Source of the DNA: Saccopteryx bilineata
Lineage: Eukaryota; Chordata; Mammalia; Chiroptera; Emballonuridae
Reading direction: 5' to 3'
Assembly (NCBI RefSeq): GCF_036850765.1
Contig: NC_089490.1
Span: 98,816,074-98,880,073, forward strand
Length of the DNA stretch: 64,000 nucleotides
Positions 13,701-27,800 of the stretch are shown piece by piece; position 1 is the stretch's first letter; the number at the start of each line of letters is the position of its first letter. The translations under genes and the position numbers were made by a program. A model generated the notes under the pieces. It saw nothing but the letters and a program-made list of their open reading frames with translations. It had not been told where the DNA came from and searched no databases.

Positions 13701-16700
13701 AGGTAATCTTTTGTTTTATTGTTTGCTTGCTTTTCTTTCTCTTCACTTTCTCCAACTATACCCCTCTCCACCCCCAGTAATCCTAGTTACAATCTAGTAT
13801 CTATTCTTCCCTATCTTCTTCTAAGCTTATACTACATTCACTCATATATGCTTGAGTTTAAGTACATGCATATCTATATCCATCCATATATCTCCATATA
13901 CATACATTTATATATATATACGTATAAATGGATTTGTCATTTATTTATGCATGATGCATTTTTATATTTTTCTTCACCTTGCCTTTCTCAAGCAGAAAAA
14001 CCTCAATAAAACAACTATTAAGTCAACTGCTTTGCTTTGGTTCACCATATTGGCTGTGCAGTATTCTAAGCTGTGGATGTGCCATGGTTATTCAACCACC
14101 CCTTCTGTTGATGTGCATTCATTTTGTTTCTAGAGAACAGTGCTGAAGTGCTCCATATCCAAGTGATACAGTGTGTATTGTTACAGGATAGGACACCATG
14201 GATGGAATTTATAGCCCACAGTGTATGTGTACTTTCCAACTGTATTAGATGTCACCATAAAAATTTTATGACATGATTTTATGAAATGATTTTTCTGTAT
14301 TTATTAAGATGATTCTATGGTTTTGCTTTTTATTCTATTAATATGGTACATTATATTAACTGATTTTTGAGTTTTTAACCTTGCTTTTTTGGGATAAATC
14401 CCACTTGATCATGGTATACAATTTTTTTATGTGTTGCTGGTTTCTGTTAGCTAGTATTTCAATAAAGATGTTTGAGTCCATATTTATAAGAGATTTTGGT
14501 TGTAGCTTTTTTTCTTGTTGTGTCTTTGTCTAGTTTTGGTATCAGAGTAATATTGGCCTTTGCTTTAAAATGTTAATTTTATTATTATTCACATATGGTA
14601 AGGCCAAAAGATTAGGAGATGGCTGCTATTGAAAACACAGTTTATTACTTACAGCTCCCAAGAGAAGGGACATGCCATAACATGGAAGGGTCACACAGAG
14701 AAGAGCCACAGAGGAGGCAGAGAGAGCAGTGAGGCAAACGCGGGTCAGACTCCTCTGGGCTAATACTCCTCTCATATTGATGCTCGTTACGGGTTCTTCC
14801 ATACCAAGCGCCAGGCAATTGCTTTCCATCTTTGTATTTCACTTTCTTCCTCAAGGGAGAAGACCCAGTCCCAGATCTTTCTGCAGGGTCATCCCCAATG
14901 CTCAAACCCTCCCTTACACTCCGTGCACCCCTAGCTCCAGAGCCTCCTAATGTAGGAGAAGAGCAGGTAGGAGGAATAAGGAAGTCTAGTGTATTCAGTC
15001 CCATGTTTTTCTAGATGTCCTCTTTCTATTTGACAGAGTTTCCTTATGTGAATAATTTTTGCAGTAATTCCCAGTCAAATAATACCGTATGTTTTTTTCT
15101 CTCTTTTGTAGTCTATAAGCCAGGTTTATCAAAGCAGAAAATGTCTGTGAGCTAAATTCTCTCAATTCTCCCTGGCTCAGAATAAGGGCCAGCTTTGGAT
15201 TGTGGGTGGGAATTCTGAGACATTTGGTTTGTCAGTTGTGCTGTTCCAAATGGTATCACTCTCTGGTCTTAAAGCTTGTACAAATTAGTAGAACTGATGC
15301 TTCCAAGAAGATCTTATTGAAATATTATAAATATCTGGAAGATCCCAAATGCTTTAAGGACCTTAAGGGGTTCTGGAATTCCGGGGAGGAACCAGCAGCC
15401 TATCTCTTGAATAACATCACTAAGCATCTGAATGATCCTTTCGGAATTGTCTGAGTTGTATAAATTAGCCTCAGTCTTCTAATGTATGATGTTTAGAGAC
15501 TATTTGATACAGTAGTGTATTTCTAATTATCACTGTGAGTTTTTAGCTTTAAATTTATGGGCAGTTTCCCAATTAATGATGAGTTTTATAAAGTAGAATT
15601 AATTTTTAAACTAACCACAGATACCCTTGGTTCTTTCAAAATTTTGTCTTATAGAGCTGTGTTTAAAGGATGATGGAGGCTCACTTACTCATCTTAGAAA
15701 AGGGAAAAATGATTTACCTCTTAACACAATAAAGGCAAGTTTAAAAATGTTTTCAAATCTTAACAAATTAATTACCAGGATGCCTTCTATTGGCCATGGA
15801 CAGGCCCATTTTCTGGGCTGTGCTTGCTGTGAGGAGACCAGATAGCTTTTCTTGCATAAACATGGGTTCAGGTGAGTTGGAGTCTATTCTTCATGAGAGA
15901 AGTCAGAAACTTGAGGTGTCAGACTTTGACTATACAACCCAATTAGGTGCTGTAGAATATATGGTCCTCTATTTGATAGGATTTGAGATTTCTATACCGT
16001 TTCTCATTTTCTAATAATAGTGATGACAACATCAACAAAAACAGCTACCATTTATTTAATTCTTACCATGTGACAGGCACTTCGCATGATTATTTTCACA
16101 GCTCAATGATGTAGGTATTAATCATTTTTGAACTATGTTGTGCTGAACCGTGAGAAAATCGAGGCTTAGACAGAAATTCACTAACGTTGTGGGACTCATA
16201 AAATATAGATCATGTTCTTAACCATCCTACAAATTGGCCTACAACTTATATAATATTTACTGCTCTGTACAAATGAGATTTTAGAGGCCTGTTCCTTGAA
16301 AGATTGGTTGATCCCTTTCTATTTTGCCATGTCAGGTTGCTATTTTCTATTGATTGCTCACTGTAAAATCTCATTATCTTTACATTACCAGCTAGGTGAC
16401 GAGAGTTTAACTTGAAATGCAGTCGATCCTTGCTATTCACAGATTCAGTCTTTGCCAATTTCCCAATAGTAAAATTTATTTGCAACCCCAAATCAATATT
16501 TATGGCTCTTTTGTGGTCATTTGTGGACATGAGCAGAGCGTAGAAAACTGCGATCTGCCCGGCACACGCATTCCCAGCTGGGTCGGACAAGGCAGTGCTC
16601 TGAGTTCTTGTTTTCATTCTCACACTATAAACAAGTGTCCTTTTCATGGTCTATTTATTGCCACAGTTTTTGAATTTTTGTCTTTTTGGTTGTTGATTTC

Positions 16701-19700
16701 ATATTTAAAATGACCTACAACTCTAGTGCTAAAGTGCTGTTTACTGTTTCTAAGTGCAAGAGGACTGTGACATGCCTTATAGAGAAAATAGGTGTGTTAT
16801 GTTTCAATCAGGCCTGAGCTATAGAGCTATTGGCTGTGAATTCAAGGTTAATGAATCTATAATATATATTAAATAATGTGTCATTGCACACAAACACACA
16901 TTGAACAAGGTTACATATTGATCAGTTGACTATCTCTGTATCTCCCCTAGGAATGGTGGTTCAGCATTTGCTAATTCCATGCTTGTGCAACAACTTTATT
17001 GAATGTAATTGCTGTAAACAAGCATGCATGAGCCTTGGCTGTGCGTGCAATAGAGGGTAACTGCTGTACATGCTTCCTCTCACCCTCACCTTCCTTCTCT
17101 ATTCCATTTTTGCTATTCACTGATGAGTATGCATCTATTTGTTGTTATTTTTCAGTTTTCTTTTTAAATTTTTAAAAGTGAGATGAGGGGAGATAGTGTG
17201 ACAGCCTCTTACATGCGGCCAGACTGGGATCACCCTGGAAACCCCCCCTCTGGAACTGATGCTCGAATCAACCAAGCTATCCTCAATGCCTGGGGCTGAT
17301 GCTCAAACCATTCGAGCCACTGGCTGCAGGAGAGGAAGAGAGAGAAGGGGGAGAGCGAGGGGGGAGAAGAAGATGGTCACTTCTCATTTGTGCCTTAACC
17401 AGGGATTGAACCCAGGAGGACCACACACTGGGCCAATACTCTATGCATTGGGCTAACCACTCAGGGCTACTTTTCAGTTAAGAAAAATTGATGAATAAGA
17501 ACAAGGCATTATTTGTATTATTTCTGAACTTACGTGATTGTATGGTCTTTGTTTTTCAGTCAGTTTTACTGGCAGAAGCTGAACACAAGCTGAACTCCCT
17601 TGTGTCAGAAGTGGAGTATCCAGGCCACAGGAACCTCTGTCAGTGCTCTGTGGGCCAGTTGGAGATCATGGTGCAGGCCAGGCTGCAGCTGGCGGCCATC
17701 GCCCTGCAGAGACACCGGGCGGCGTACAGGTGCGTCTATGCACAGAAGAGATTCTTCCTCACCCTAATTTGTTAAATATCCCTATGTGGTATAAATACCC
17801 AGGTTAATAGAGCCTACTTACTTTTATTATTCAAGGGAGTTTTAAAACATAATTATTCTTAAAACTACAGGTCAAGAAATTTTTTTTAATCTCCTTTACT
17901 TCATTATACTGAAATTTCAGGGATTAAACTCTCTACATTAGATTCAGAATCTGGAGTTCATTTTTCAATGGTCATTCTCTTCAAAATGGAGAAGCCCACT
18001 TGCAGCTTTTGCAGAGGGGCAATCAGTTCAGCAGAAACCCCCTTTTGCTTTGATTGGAAACCTGGAATCATCTCATCAGTGTGAGCCTTGACTGAAGGGC
18101 TTTCCATGATTAACCACATCTAAATTTGATTTTATGCTAGAGACAGTATAGGTTCTTAGAAATTAACAATCTTTGTGGTTCCTAAGCAGTGATGAAAATC
18201 CATAAAGTCTGTTTGGAGAGGTCATTCTCCAAGTGTGGTCTGCAGATCTCTAGGGATGTCCCTGAGAACTTTTCAGGGTCTCTAAAACTATTTTATCATA
18301 AAACCAAGATGTCATTTGCCTTCTTGTATTGGCATTTGCATTGATGCTACAAAAGCTACATTGGTAAAACTTGTGGGAGCTCACTGTGAATCAAAACAGT
18401 TATTCAAACTTTAGTATTTGATAGGAATTTTATTGAAAATGAGCAAAATGGACCTGCCACTTCTAGGAAAATGACTTATAGTATTTGTAACCAATCATAC
18501 ATCTAACCTTTTATGGTAAAGCTAGAATTTTGGAAAATTTGTATTTGTCATTGTGAGCTTGACAGTTTTCTAATGCTTAGATTTTTCTGATGAGATTTTT
18601 TAAAAATTGTGTAATAAAATGTTTCAACATTAAGAAGATTTTCATAATTCAGGGAGATAGTATTTTGATGTTGCAAAATCCTGGTTAGCAAGATTGACTA
18701 GTGATTTTCAACCTTTTTTTAATCTCATGAAACACATAAACTAATTACTAAAATTCTGGAGCACACCAAAAATATATATTATATTTTTTGCCAACTTGAC
18801 AAAAAATAGGTATAATTTTGATCAACTTACCAAAAAAATAAAAAATAAAAATAGTAAATACCTACCCCTTTTGCTCCAAAGTGAGTTTTTAATAAATCAA
18901 GTGCCTATACTTGTATATAAGGATTTCTGGTACCAAGAATTAACCAATCAAATGCAACCTTATTATGAGATGTGACCAATAAGATTTAATTCTATTTAAA
19001 AGACCTATATATTTATGGTTCAAGACAGGGCATTTACACTGGATGGTTATTGAATTGGCTGCTGTCAGTATAAGGGAAGAGAGGTCAGTGCCCCTGACTA
19101 AATAGTCAGGTATTGCATGTTTTAACAATTCTTGTGGCATACCGGTAGAAATTCACTAAGATAGACCAATAGGTTTCAAGGTAAGGGAGTAGGAAAAGTT
19201 TGTCATTGCACAGACTGTTAAGGAACTATCACTTGTCACATTTTGGTGTAGTATTAAAGAACAATATTCACAATTATTTGAAGAAGCTATTAAAATACTC
19301 CTCCTATTTCCAACAACTATCTTTGTGAGGCCTAGTCTTTTTCATCTACTTCAGCCAAAACGATATGTCACAATAGACAATGTAGAAGCAGATATGAGAG
19401 TCTTCTGTTAAGCAGATTTTCTCTTAAGCCATACATTAAAGAGATTTGCAAAAATAATGGCTTTCTTTTCACTAATTTTCTTGATGTTTTGGAAAAGATA
19501 GTATTTAAAACAAAATTTAAAGGTATTCTATTAGTATATAGTGGGTTTATAATAAATACTGTGCAGTTAAGAATTTCTCAGTTTATGGCTCTGGCCAGTG
19601 GTTCAATGGATAGAGAGCCAGCCTGGGCATCGAGGTCACGACTTTGACCCCTGGTCAGAGCACATAATGAGAAGCAACCAATGAGTGCACAACTATATGG

Positions 19701-21814
19701 AACAACTAAATGGAATAATGAGTTGAAGCTTCTGTCTGTCTGCCTGTCTCTTTTTCCTTCCATCTTTTCTCTCTCAAATCAATGAAAAAATTAAAGAAAA
19801 TGTCTCAGCTTATATTCTAATATGATAAATATTCATGGAGCTCTTTGGGGATCTCAAGAATTTTTAAAGATTTAAGTGAGTGCTGAGATAAAGAAAGCTT
19901 GAGAACTGCTGTTATTATATTGTCACATTTATGACTGTCTTTAAGAATATAGTGGTAACTGATTGATGGTCAAACAGGCTTAGCATAATAATACACCATT
20001 TTCTTCATTGAAGTGTGAAGAGAGGAGGAACTTTTACTATATGATTTTATACAGAAAATAAATGATGTGAACATACCTAGATATGAATATTTAAATATTT
20101 ATGACAGCAAAATATATGACTATATAATTTCCTATAGAATAGAAAAGATAGAGCTCTTTTCTCCAACAGTGTCCCACACAGCAACAGCAGTCCTAGAATT
20201 TTTTTTTTTTAATTTTGTCACATACCTTTATTCTTTTCCCAGCTCTCTGCAGCATGTCTTACTCCCTTTTGGTAGGGAGGATATGAGTGATTTTTTTTTT
20301 TGGAAGAAGGAAACTAGAAGCTAAAAATTACAAAGTGGCCACAGAAAGGAGTGTTACAAAAGAAGTTTAATTTGAAGACCAGATAGACATATGCAAATAA
20401 TGTGCCAGTGTATCAGAATCACTCCTATTTTAAATACATGAACCTGGCCCTTAGGACAAAACCTGCAAGACTTTGAGGTTATTGCCTTTTCGCAGCAGAG
20501 TTGTCATTTGGGGGAGCCTACTGTCAAGATGAATGAGTTTCTCTTGGGTGAACTTGACCCCCCATGAGCTTCTGTTTGGGAGCTGCTGAAAGTGTTGGAC
20601 AGTCTCTTTCCCAAATGATGGCTAGCTTGACATTTCATGATACTTCTAATAAAATTATGTGTCAAGGAAATTGAAAGGCACATTCCCTTGGGTGACAGGT
20701 AAAGTGAGCCGCATGGGTTTTAGGAGAACAAACTGACCATTTCTGTCATGAATATTAATTAGAAAAATGGGATCAAAGTTATTCAAACTATATTTCTACT
20801 TCTTTTAGGGCTGCCTCTATCAGAATCCTGTTTTTTTTAAAAAAATAAATATTCCTTTGTATTCTCCTTTCTATTTAATTTATTGTCTAAATGAGATAAC
20901 ATCTGAGCCTTTTATGTCAGCATGAAACTTCCTTCCTTTGGGATTTTGGACTGTTTATAGTGGGTAATCCTTCCACACTTTGTCTGTCAAGTGCAGAGGA
21001 GAAACTAGGAATTTTCCATTTCACAACTAAGTAGTACCAGTTGGATTAGTATCTTCTAATACCAGGTGGATTCGTACAAACTACTATGTTTCTGTTTTAT
21101 TCATTAAGTTTGGGGTTAGCAAGATTCCAAACCTCATACCTCATTTCTCTTGAAATCAAAATCAAAATCTTCAGAATCAAAATAATGCTATGAGCACCAC
21201 TACCCCTCCCCCCGGGTCCTCTAATGGCTTTCCTGCGCTAGCCTCTGGAGCTGCCCAGTGAACAAGGTGCCACGGAGACACCTGTGTGTCCTCTAATGGC
21301 TTTCCTGCGCTAGCCTCTGGAGCTACCCAGTGAACAAGGTGCCACGGAAACACCTGTGTGTCCTCATGGAGGAAGAGTCTTGGGGAAAGGAATTTTCACA
21401 TCTTTATACGTAATGAATCAGTGTTACATTTTTTCTTTTTGTTTTCTTGTTGGTTTAGCTTTACTAGAAGTAAAAACCTATTAGTTCATATAATCAGGAA
21501 CAATGCCTTAGTCTACAAATATCTCTACCATTTTAATGACCCAGTAGAATCTTGGGATTTTAAAATTCAATAATTGCACAGAGTTTTTCATTCTGGTTAA
21601 CAACTTAGAAAAAAATCAATTTTGTTTCTTCTCTGCATTCCTCCTGGCTGACTCAATATACTAATAAAGATAACAGCTAGCATGCACCGAGTGCCAGCTG
21701 TTCGCCGCGCACTCCTGTTCTCTAAGCACATCCCACCCTCACTAGAATGTCAGTTCCATGAAGCCTGGGACTGTAACTATAGACCTGAGGTTTGTTCCTG
21801 GCCTATAGCAGGGG

Positions 21815-21875
<61 letters not shown>

Positions 21876-24800
21876 TTTAAGAAATTGAAGAATAAATATC
21901 TCATTGAATCCTTGAAATAATCCCATTTTATACGTGAGAAACCTACAAACAGAGCCAATACCTTCTCCCACACTGACAAAGCAGATCATATACTTAGGCC
22001 AGTAACTGACCTAAATGAGGAGGTGTGCTGACCACAATCCAGGGACACGGGAGGCCTCTGGAACATGTATGAGGGGAAGTATCGTGATCTGATTTACATT
22101 TTGATGGGATTGCTCTTGCTGCTATCTGGAGACTGGGACTGCAGGGGCAAGAGCCACAGTGGGAAGGCTGGTCAGGAAGCTCCTATAGTTATCCAGCCCA
22201 GACATGATGATGGATCGGACAGAGGCTTTAGCATTGGAGGAGGTGAGGTGAGGAGCTGCTGGCTGATATCCATATTTAAAAGTTGAAGCTAACAGAACTT
22301 GTTGGTGGATTAAACATCAAGGGTGAGTTGAAGAGGAAGTAGCGGTGATTCTGGGTTCTGCCTGTGGGATGGAGGACAGGGAAAAGGACAAAGTTTGGCA
22401 GAGTTGTTGGGAGCAACAGGAGCAGCGTTTAACCTATCAATTTTCCTAAGGCTGCCATAACAAAGTATCAAAAACTGGGTGACTTAAAACAATAGAATTT
22501 TATTGTTTCACAGTTCTGGAGGCTGGAAGTCCAAAATCAAGGTGTCAGCAGGGCTGTGCTCTTTCTGAAAGCTCTAAATGGGGAGAGTCCACCTTGCTTT
22601 TTCAAGTTTCTGGTGTTTGCTGACAATCCTTGGCATTCCTTGGCTTATAGATGCATAACTCCAGTCACATGGTCATCTTCTCCCTGTGTCTTCACATCAT
22701 CTGCCTTCTGTGGATGTTTGGTTGCTCTGTCCAAATATTCCCTTGTTGTAGGTACACTAGGAATACAATCAAATTGGGGCAGGGTCTACACCAGTGATCT
22801 CATTTTAACTTGATTTATTCAGTTAACTATTCTGAGGTACTAAGGTTTAGGATGTTGGTGGGACACAATTCAACCTGTAACACCTGGTAAATGTGGTCAT
22901 CTAACTATTCAAGAGGAAACATCAAACGGGGAGTTAGAAACAGATGGGTATATTGTCCATTTGGCTTTCACCTGATCTTTCCATGTTGTAAATAACACTA
23001 TGATAAGCATTTTCAGGTACGTAGATTGTTCTGTAATTCAAATTTTGTTTTGGGATAGATTTTCAAAAAAGAAGCCTTTTATTCAAAAAAGAAGCTATCT
23101 ATTTAAATATTTTGAAAAAGTATGATGTCAATATAAATTTATTATTCCATGGGGGAGGAGGATGTAGTGATCTAAAGTGCAGAAAATTTTATGTGTAGAG
23201 CAACAGGAAATAAGAAGAATTCCTATTTCCTGATTCTGTTTTCTTAATTTAGTACATTTCCCTTCTGGCTAGACATTGATTCAGCAGTAATTTTGCTTAA
23301 GAATTTCTGAGTATATAGTGTTAAGTAACAATACTATAACCTCAGGGAGCTGGAGAACCACATTCTGATTCATATAAAATGCACATGTACTTATTTTGTT
23401 AGTGATGTTGTCAGTAAATTTTGTTTTAAATTGTGGAAACTTTATTTATTCTTGTGTTTACATGCTTTTATTTAAAAATATTTTTCAGGTTCTATTATGT
23501 CAACAGGGAATATGACAGATTAGGTGTAGAGCAACTAACAGGCAATTAAATAATGTGATAAATGCCACCATAGAGTTTAGACCAGGGTACTATTAGAGCA
23601 CATAGAAGAGGCACTTAACAATTTTGGATTGGATAGGGGAGTGGAAGGTTTTTCAGAGGAAGAACCTTAGAAAATAATGTAGAAATGCCACAAGTGTAAT
23701 ACTGATTATATTTAAAATGTATTCTTTATTATAGTGCTGCAATAGTATTTTCCATACTTAAACTTCTCCAGGACTCAAAACTTTTTAAAAAGAAGGTGGT
23801 AGAAGATGACACAGTGAGTTCCCTCTCTCAAGGAGCTTCTGTATGTATGAATTTAATATTCACCCTCATAATAACTGTTGGCGTGCTAGAAAATTGTCCA
23901 ATTAATTAGGTGGATGAAACAAAGGAGTACAGTAGTAAAAACATTGAATTCAGAGTATAAAGATATGTGCATAAGCCCTGTTTATGCTCTTAATTAACTG
24001 GTATAACTTGGGCAAGTCCCTTAAATGTTTAAAAAAATTTTTTTTTGTGAGAGAGAGAGAGAGGAAGGGAGAGAGATGAGAAGCATCAACTCGTAGTTGT
24101 GTCACTTTAGTTGTTCATTGATTGCTTCTCATACATGCCTTGACCAGGGGGCTTCAGCAGAGCCAGTGACCCCTTGCTCAAGCCAACAAACTTGGGCTCA
24201 AGCCAGTGACCTTGGGCTTCAAGCCAGTGACCTTTGGGCTCCAGCCAATGACTATGGGATCATGTCAATAATCCCTAGCTCAATCCAGTGACCCTGTGCT
24301 CAAGCTGATGAGCCATGCTTAAGCTGGATGAGCCCACATTCAAGCCAACGACCTTGGGGTTTTGAACCTGGACCTCAGTGTCCCAGGACAATGCTCTATC
24401 TACTGCACCACCACCAGTCAGGCAAAAAAAAAAATTTAAATTTATATCTCATTTGTGAGCTGAAGGAATTGAATGTAATAATCATTAAAATCCCACCACA
24501 TGTATCTATATAGAATTCTAGATCTGATATCACTAACAAATGAAGTGTTTTGCTTTATTTTGCTCTTCATTTCACTTTTTAATTATTACTTCAGCATTAC
24601 CAGTGTGACACCTGTGCTGTTTCCTACTTTGGGTTTCTCAGAGTTATATTCTTCCACATTTAAGCTCATGAACTATTTGACAAGTGGCATTGCAAATTAT
24701 TTGAAATTTAATTGGATTTTTGATATGATCACATAATTTAATAATATAGCATGGGCTTAAACATCAAGATTTATCACATAGAATCTTTGCTCATTATTTT

Positions 24801-27800
24801 AAACTTTGCTAATAAAATTGTTAATATTTACTGTCATTACAAATAAGTAAAACTGAGAGTTTTAAATAGACTCATTTCTTACCAAATTAAAAGTAAGCAA
24901 AGTTATAAAAAGCAATCTAATTCTGAAAATTGACCTAGAAGGATGGTTGTTAATTGGAGGCCATTTTGTGTCCCCAGGAGACATTTTGGTTGTCACAGAT
25001 AGAGGGGGTGCTACTGCCATAAAGTGCATAGAGGTCAGTAATATTGCTCAGCATTCTATAAGGTGCTGGATTCTTTCCTACAACAGTTATCTGCCACACA
25101 ATGTCAGTAGTGTCAAGAGTGAGAAACCCTGAATGAGATTGTGATTGGCTTTTTAATAGTAACAGGAAATATAGGCACTGAGAGATTAAGGTATGTGCAG
25201 ATGGGCATTTTTGTGTGTGTTGCTAATCTAAATATTAGACTCCTCTATTACTTGTGCCCCTTGTAGTCATCATCTGTCTCCAGCCGTCGGTTCACTTCTG
25301 ACTATGTGTTCAGGAACAGCTCTCCCTCATCTCCTGGGCTTCTCACCTGTCTGTCCCGTTTCCAGCTCCCTTCCAACCCATAAGCTGCTCCTGGATAGCA
25401 GGTGTTGCTATTTGGCGAGATGATGCAAAGCAGGAAATTCCTAGAATAAATGGGTGTTGGTCTAAGTGACTGTGAAGTTACCAAGTGTTTAAATAAGATT
25501 GATTCTACCACCACGTCCTGGAAAGAGCTCTCTTTGCACCTCCCTTCTAGTAACTCTGGACAATGGCCACCTTTGTAAAGTGAAATGATAAAGATGGTAG
25601 ATCAGTTATAATTCATGTTTGGGATGTGAGCGGAATACAGCAATGTAACATGAGGAATTAAGACTGTGGGCTCTCAATTCAGAAAAACACGTTTGAATCC
25701 CACCTTTGCCAAAATACGATGAAGCTTACACAAATAATCTTTCTACGTCTCAGTTCTCTCATTGGTAAAACAGAAATAATAATAACCCCTCTTGGGCTTG
25801 TCAAGAGAATTTAATGAAATAATGTGTATAAAGCATGTAGCACAGTGATCAGCATCTGATCAGCATTTAATAAATATTAGCCAGTATTATTTTATTCAGT
25901 CTTTCAGATGGTGTCTACAATATTTGGGGGAACATAGAAACTGCTGATAATATAATTTACAATGAAAAATTCAGACTGCCAAACTATTTTTCAATTTTGA
26001 TACCCAGACTGAAAAAGAAAGGCTAAAAAGCAGTATACCAGAATGTTTGTTTTTTCCTTTTCCAAGTGAAAGGAGGGGAGATAGAGAGACAGGCTCCTGC
26101 ATGCATCCTGACCAGGATCCACCTGGCAACCCTGTTGGGACTGATTCTCTGCCCATCTAGGGCCATACTTGCAACGGAGCTATTTCTAACACCTGAGGCA
26201 GAGGATCCATGGAGTCATCCTTAGCACCTGAGGCCAACTAGCTCGATCCAACTGAGCTGTGGCTGTCTGTGAGAGGGGAAGAGAGAGAGAAGGAAAAAGT
26301 GGGGGGGAGAGGAGGAGAAGCAGATGGGTGCTTCTCCTGTGTGCCCTGACTGGGAGTCGAACCCAGGACATTCACACACATAGCTGACACTCTACCACTG
26401 AGCCAACCAGCTCGGACCTATACCAAAATGTTAATAGAGAATCATGGGATTATGGGTGCTTTTATTTGTTTATTTTTTGTATGTACTTTTTATGTTTTAT
26501 GGAATGTGCAAGAATAACTTCTGAAATTAAAAATTTAATACTCTAAATGATATTGGATGCTTCTTCCAATTCATACTATATTTAGCATTAGGCTAGAATT
26601 TTGACATTAGTAAATGTGAAGATAACCATAATTTTAATTTTGTGCAGGCCACTGAACATAAAGATGATAATGAATTTTTAGATCCTATTTCCCTAAATTC
26701 TCGAGAATATTTCAATATTCATCTGTGGTTGAGGTGCTGCCTAGCACTGGTGACTGCATTTGTTGCACAGATCCATGGCATTGGAATTGTGAAAGGTACA
26801 CACATTCTATATTCTTTTTTGTGTGTATGACAGAGATGGAGAGAGAGAGACAGAGAACGGGACAGATAGGGACAGACAGGAAGGGAGAGAGATGAGAAGC
26901 ATCAATTCTTCATTATGGCACCTTAGTTGTTCATTGATTGCTTTCTCATATGTGCCTTGATTGGGGGGAGGGGTTACAGCAGAGCGAGTGACCCCTTGCA
27001 TAAGCCAGCAACCTTTGGGCTCAAGCCAGTGACCATGGGATCATGTCTATGATTCCACGTTCAAGCCAGCAACCCCACACTCAAGCTGGTGAGCCCGTGC
27101 TCAAGCCAGATGAGCCTGCACTCAATCCAGTGACCTTGGGGTTTCAAACTTGGATCCCCCACCTGCCAGTCTAACACTCTATTTACTGTGCCACTGCCAG
27201 TCAGGCTCTATATTCTTAATCAAAGTTTTTATAAAAAATGATTTTATGTAGGTAACAGAGGTATTATTGGGATGTATTTTATTATAATATTAACATTTTT
27301 ATTACTCTCTATCTTAATTTGTTTCCAGAATAAAAAATTCAGGTTATTAAATAAGAATAATTATTTTTAGGAGTCTCTTAAATCACTGAAAACGGCGTGT
27401 GTGCTACTGACATATGCAAAGCAGGCAAGGAGAGTTCATACTAACACGCCCTGATCTTCCTGTCACCCAGGGAGGCAGCATAGGGTGAGAGGTCCAGAGC
27501 CTGGATTCTGGAGCCAGCTGCCTTGGGTTCAAATGTTCATATTGCCACTTCCTTGCTATGTGATCTTGGCCACGTCTCTTAATCCCCCCTTGCCTAATTT
27601 CCTCTGTAAAATGGAGATAAGTATACTTGTTTCATAGGATTACTGTTAAAATTAAATGGGTTTAAATTGGTAAAGTTCTTAGATCACAGGTTGGCAGTAT
27701 GTTTTCTGATAGTGATTAGTAATTAGCTATTTATAAACCTATTTATCCACTTATCTCTATCAGTCTCTCAAAATAAGTTATTTCATGCAAAATTATTATT

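Larger units (their letters stand above)
18213..19912. mobile_element. Ancient hAT-like DNA transposon relic, nested
   Basis: The left end GTCATTCTCCAAGTGTGGTCT and the right end AAGCTTGAGAACTGCTG look like hAT/Charlie-type inverted termini about 1.7 kb apart. A younger hAT (18699-19158) and a SINE (19585-19800) are inserted inside. Interior text such as CCTGAGAACTTTTCAGGGTC and CTTCAGCCAAAACGATATG fits a decayed autonomous element, but no transposase frame survives. The family is not named. Confidence 0.5.

Noticed and set aside
14645..15004. 119-residue minus-strand frame
   Set aside because: It lies in a probable LTR; no gag, pol or env motif and no splice context.
16246..16647. 133-residue minus-strand frame
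   Set aside because: It overlaps a Tigger relic on the opposite strand and has no recognisable domain.
21811..21873. Regular short-period repeat
   Set aside because: A plain (CT)n(CA)n microsatellite; not a CRISPR array or other system.
24120..24330. Repeated CTCAAGCCAGTGACC units spaced about 15-25 nt
   Set aside because: They resemble an array but are the internal repeats of a bat SINE family, found in the same order in several copies.
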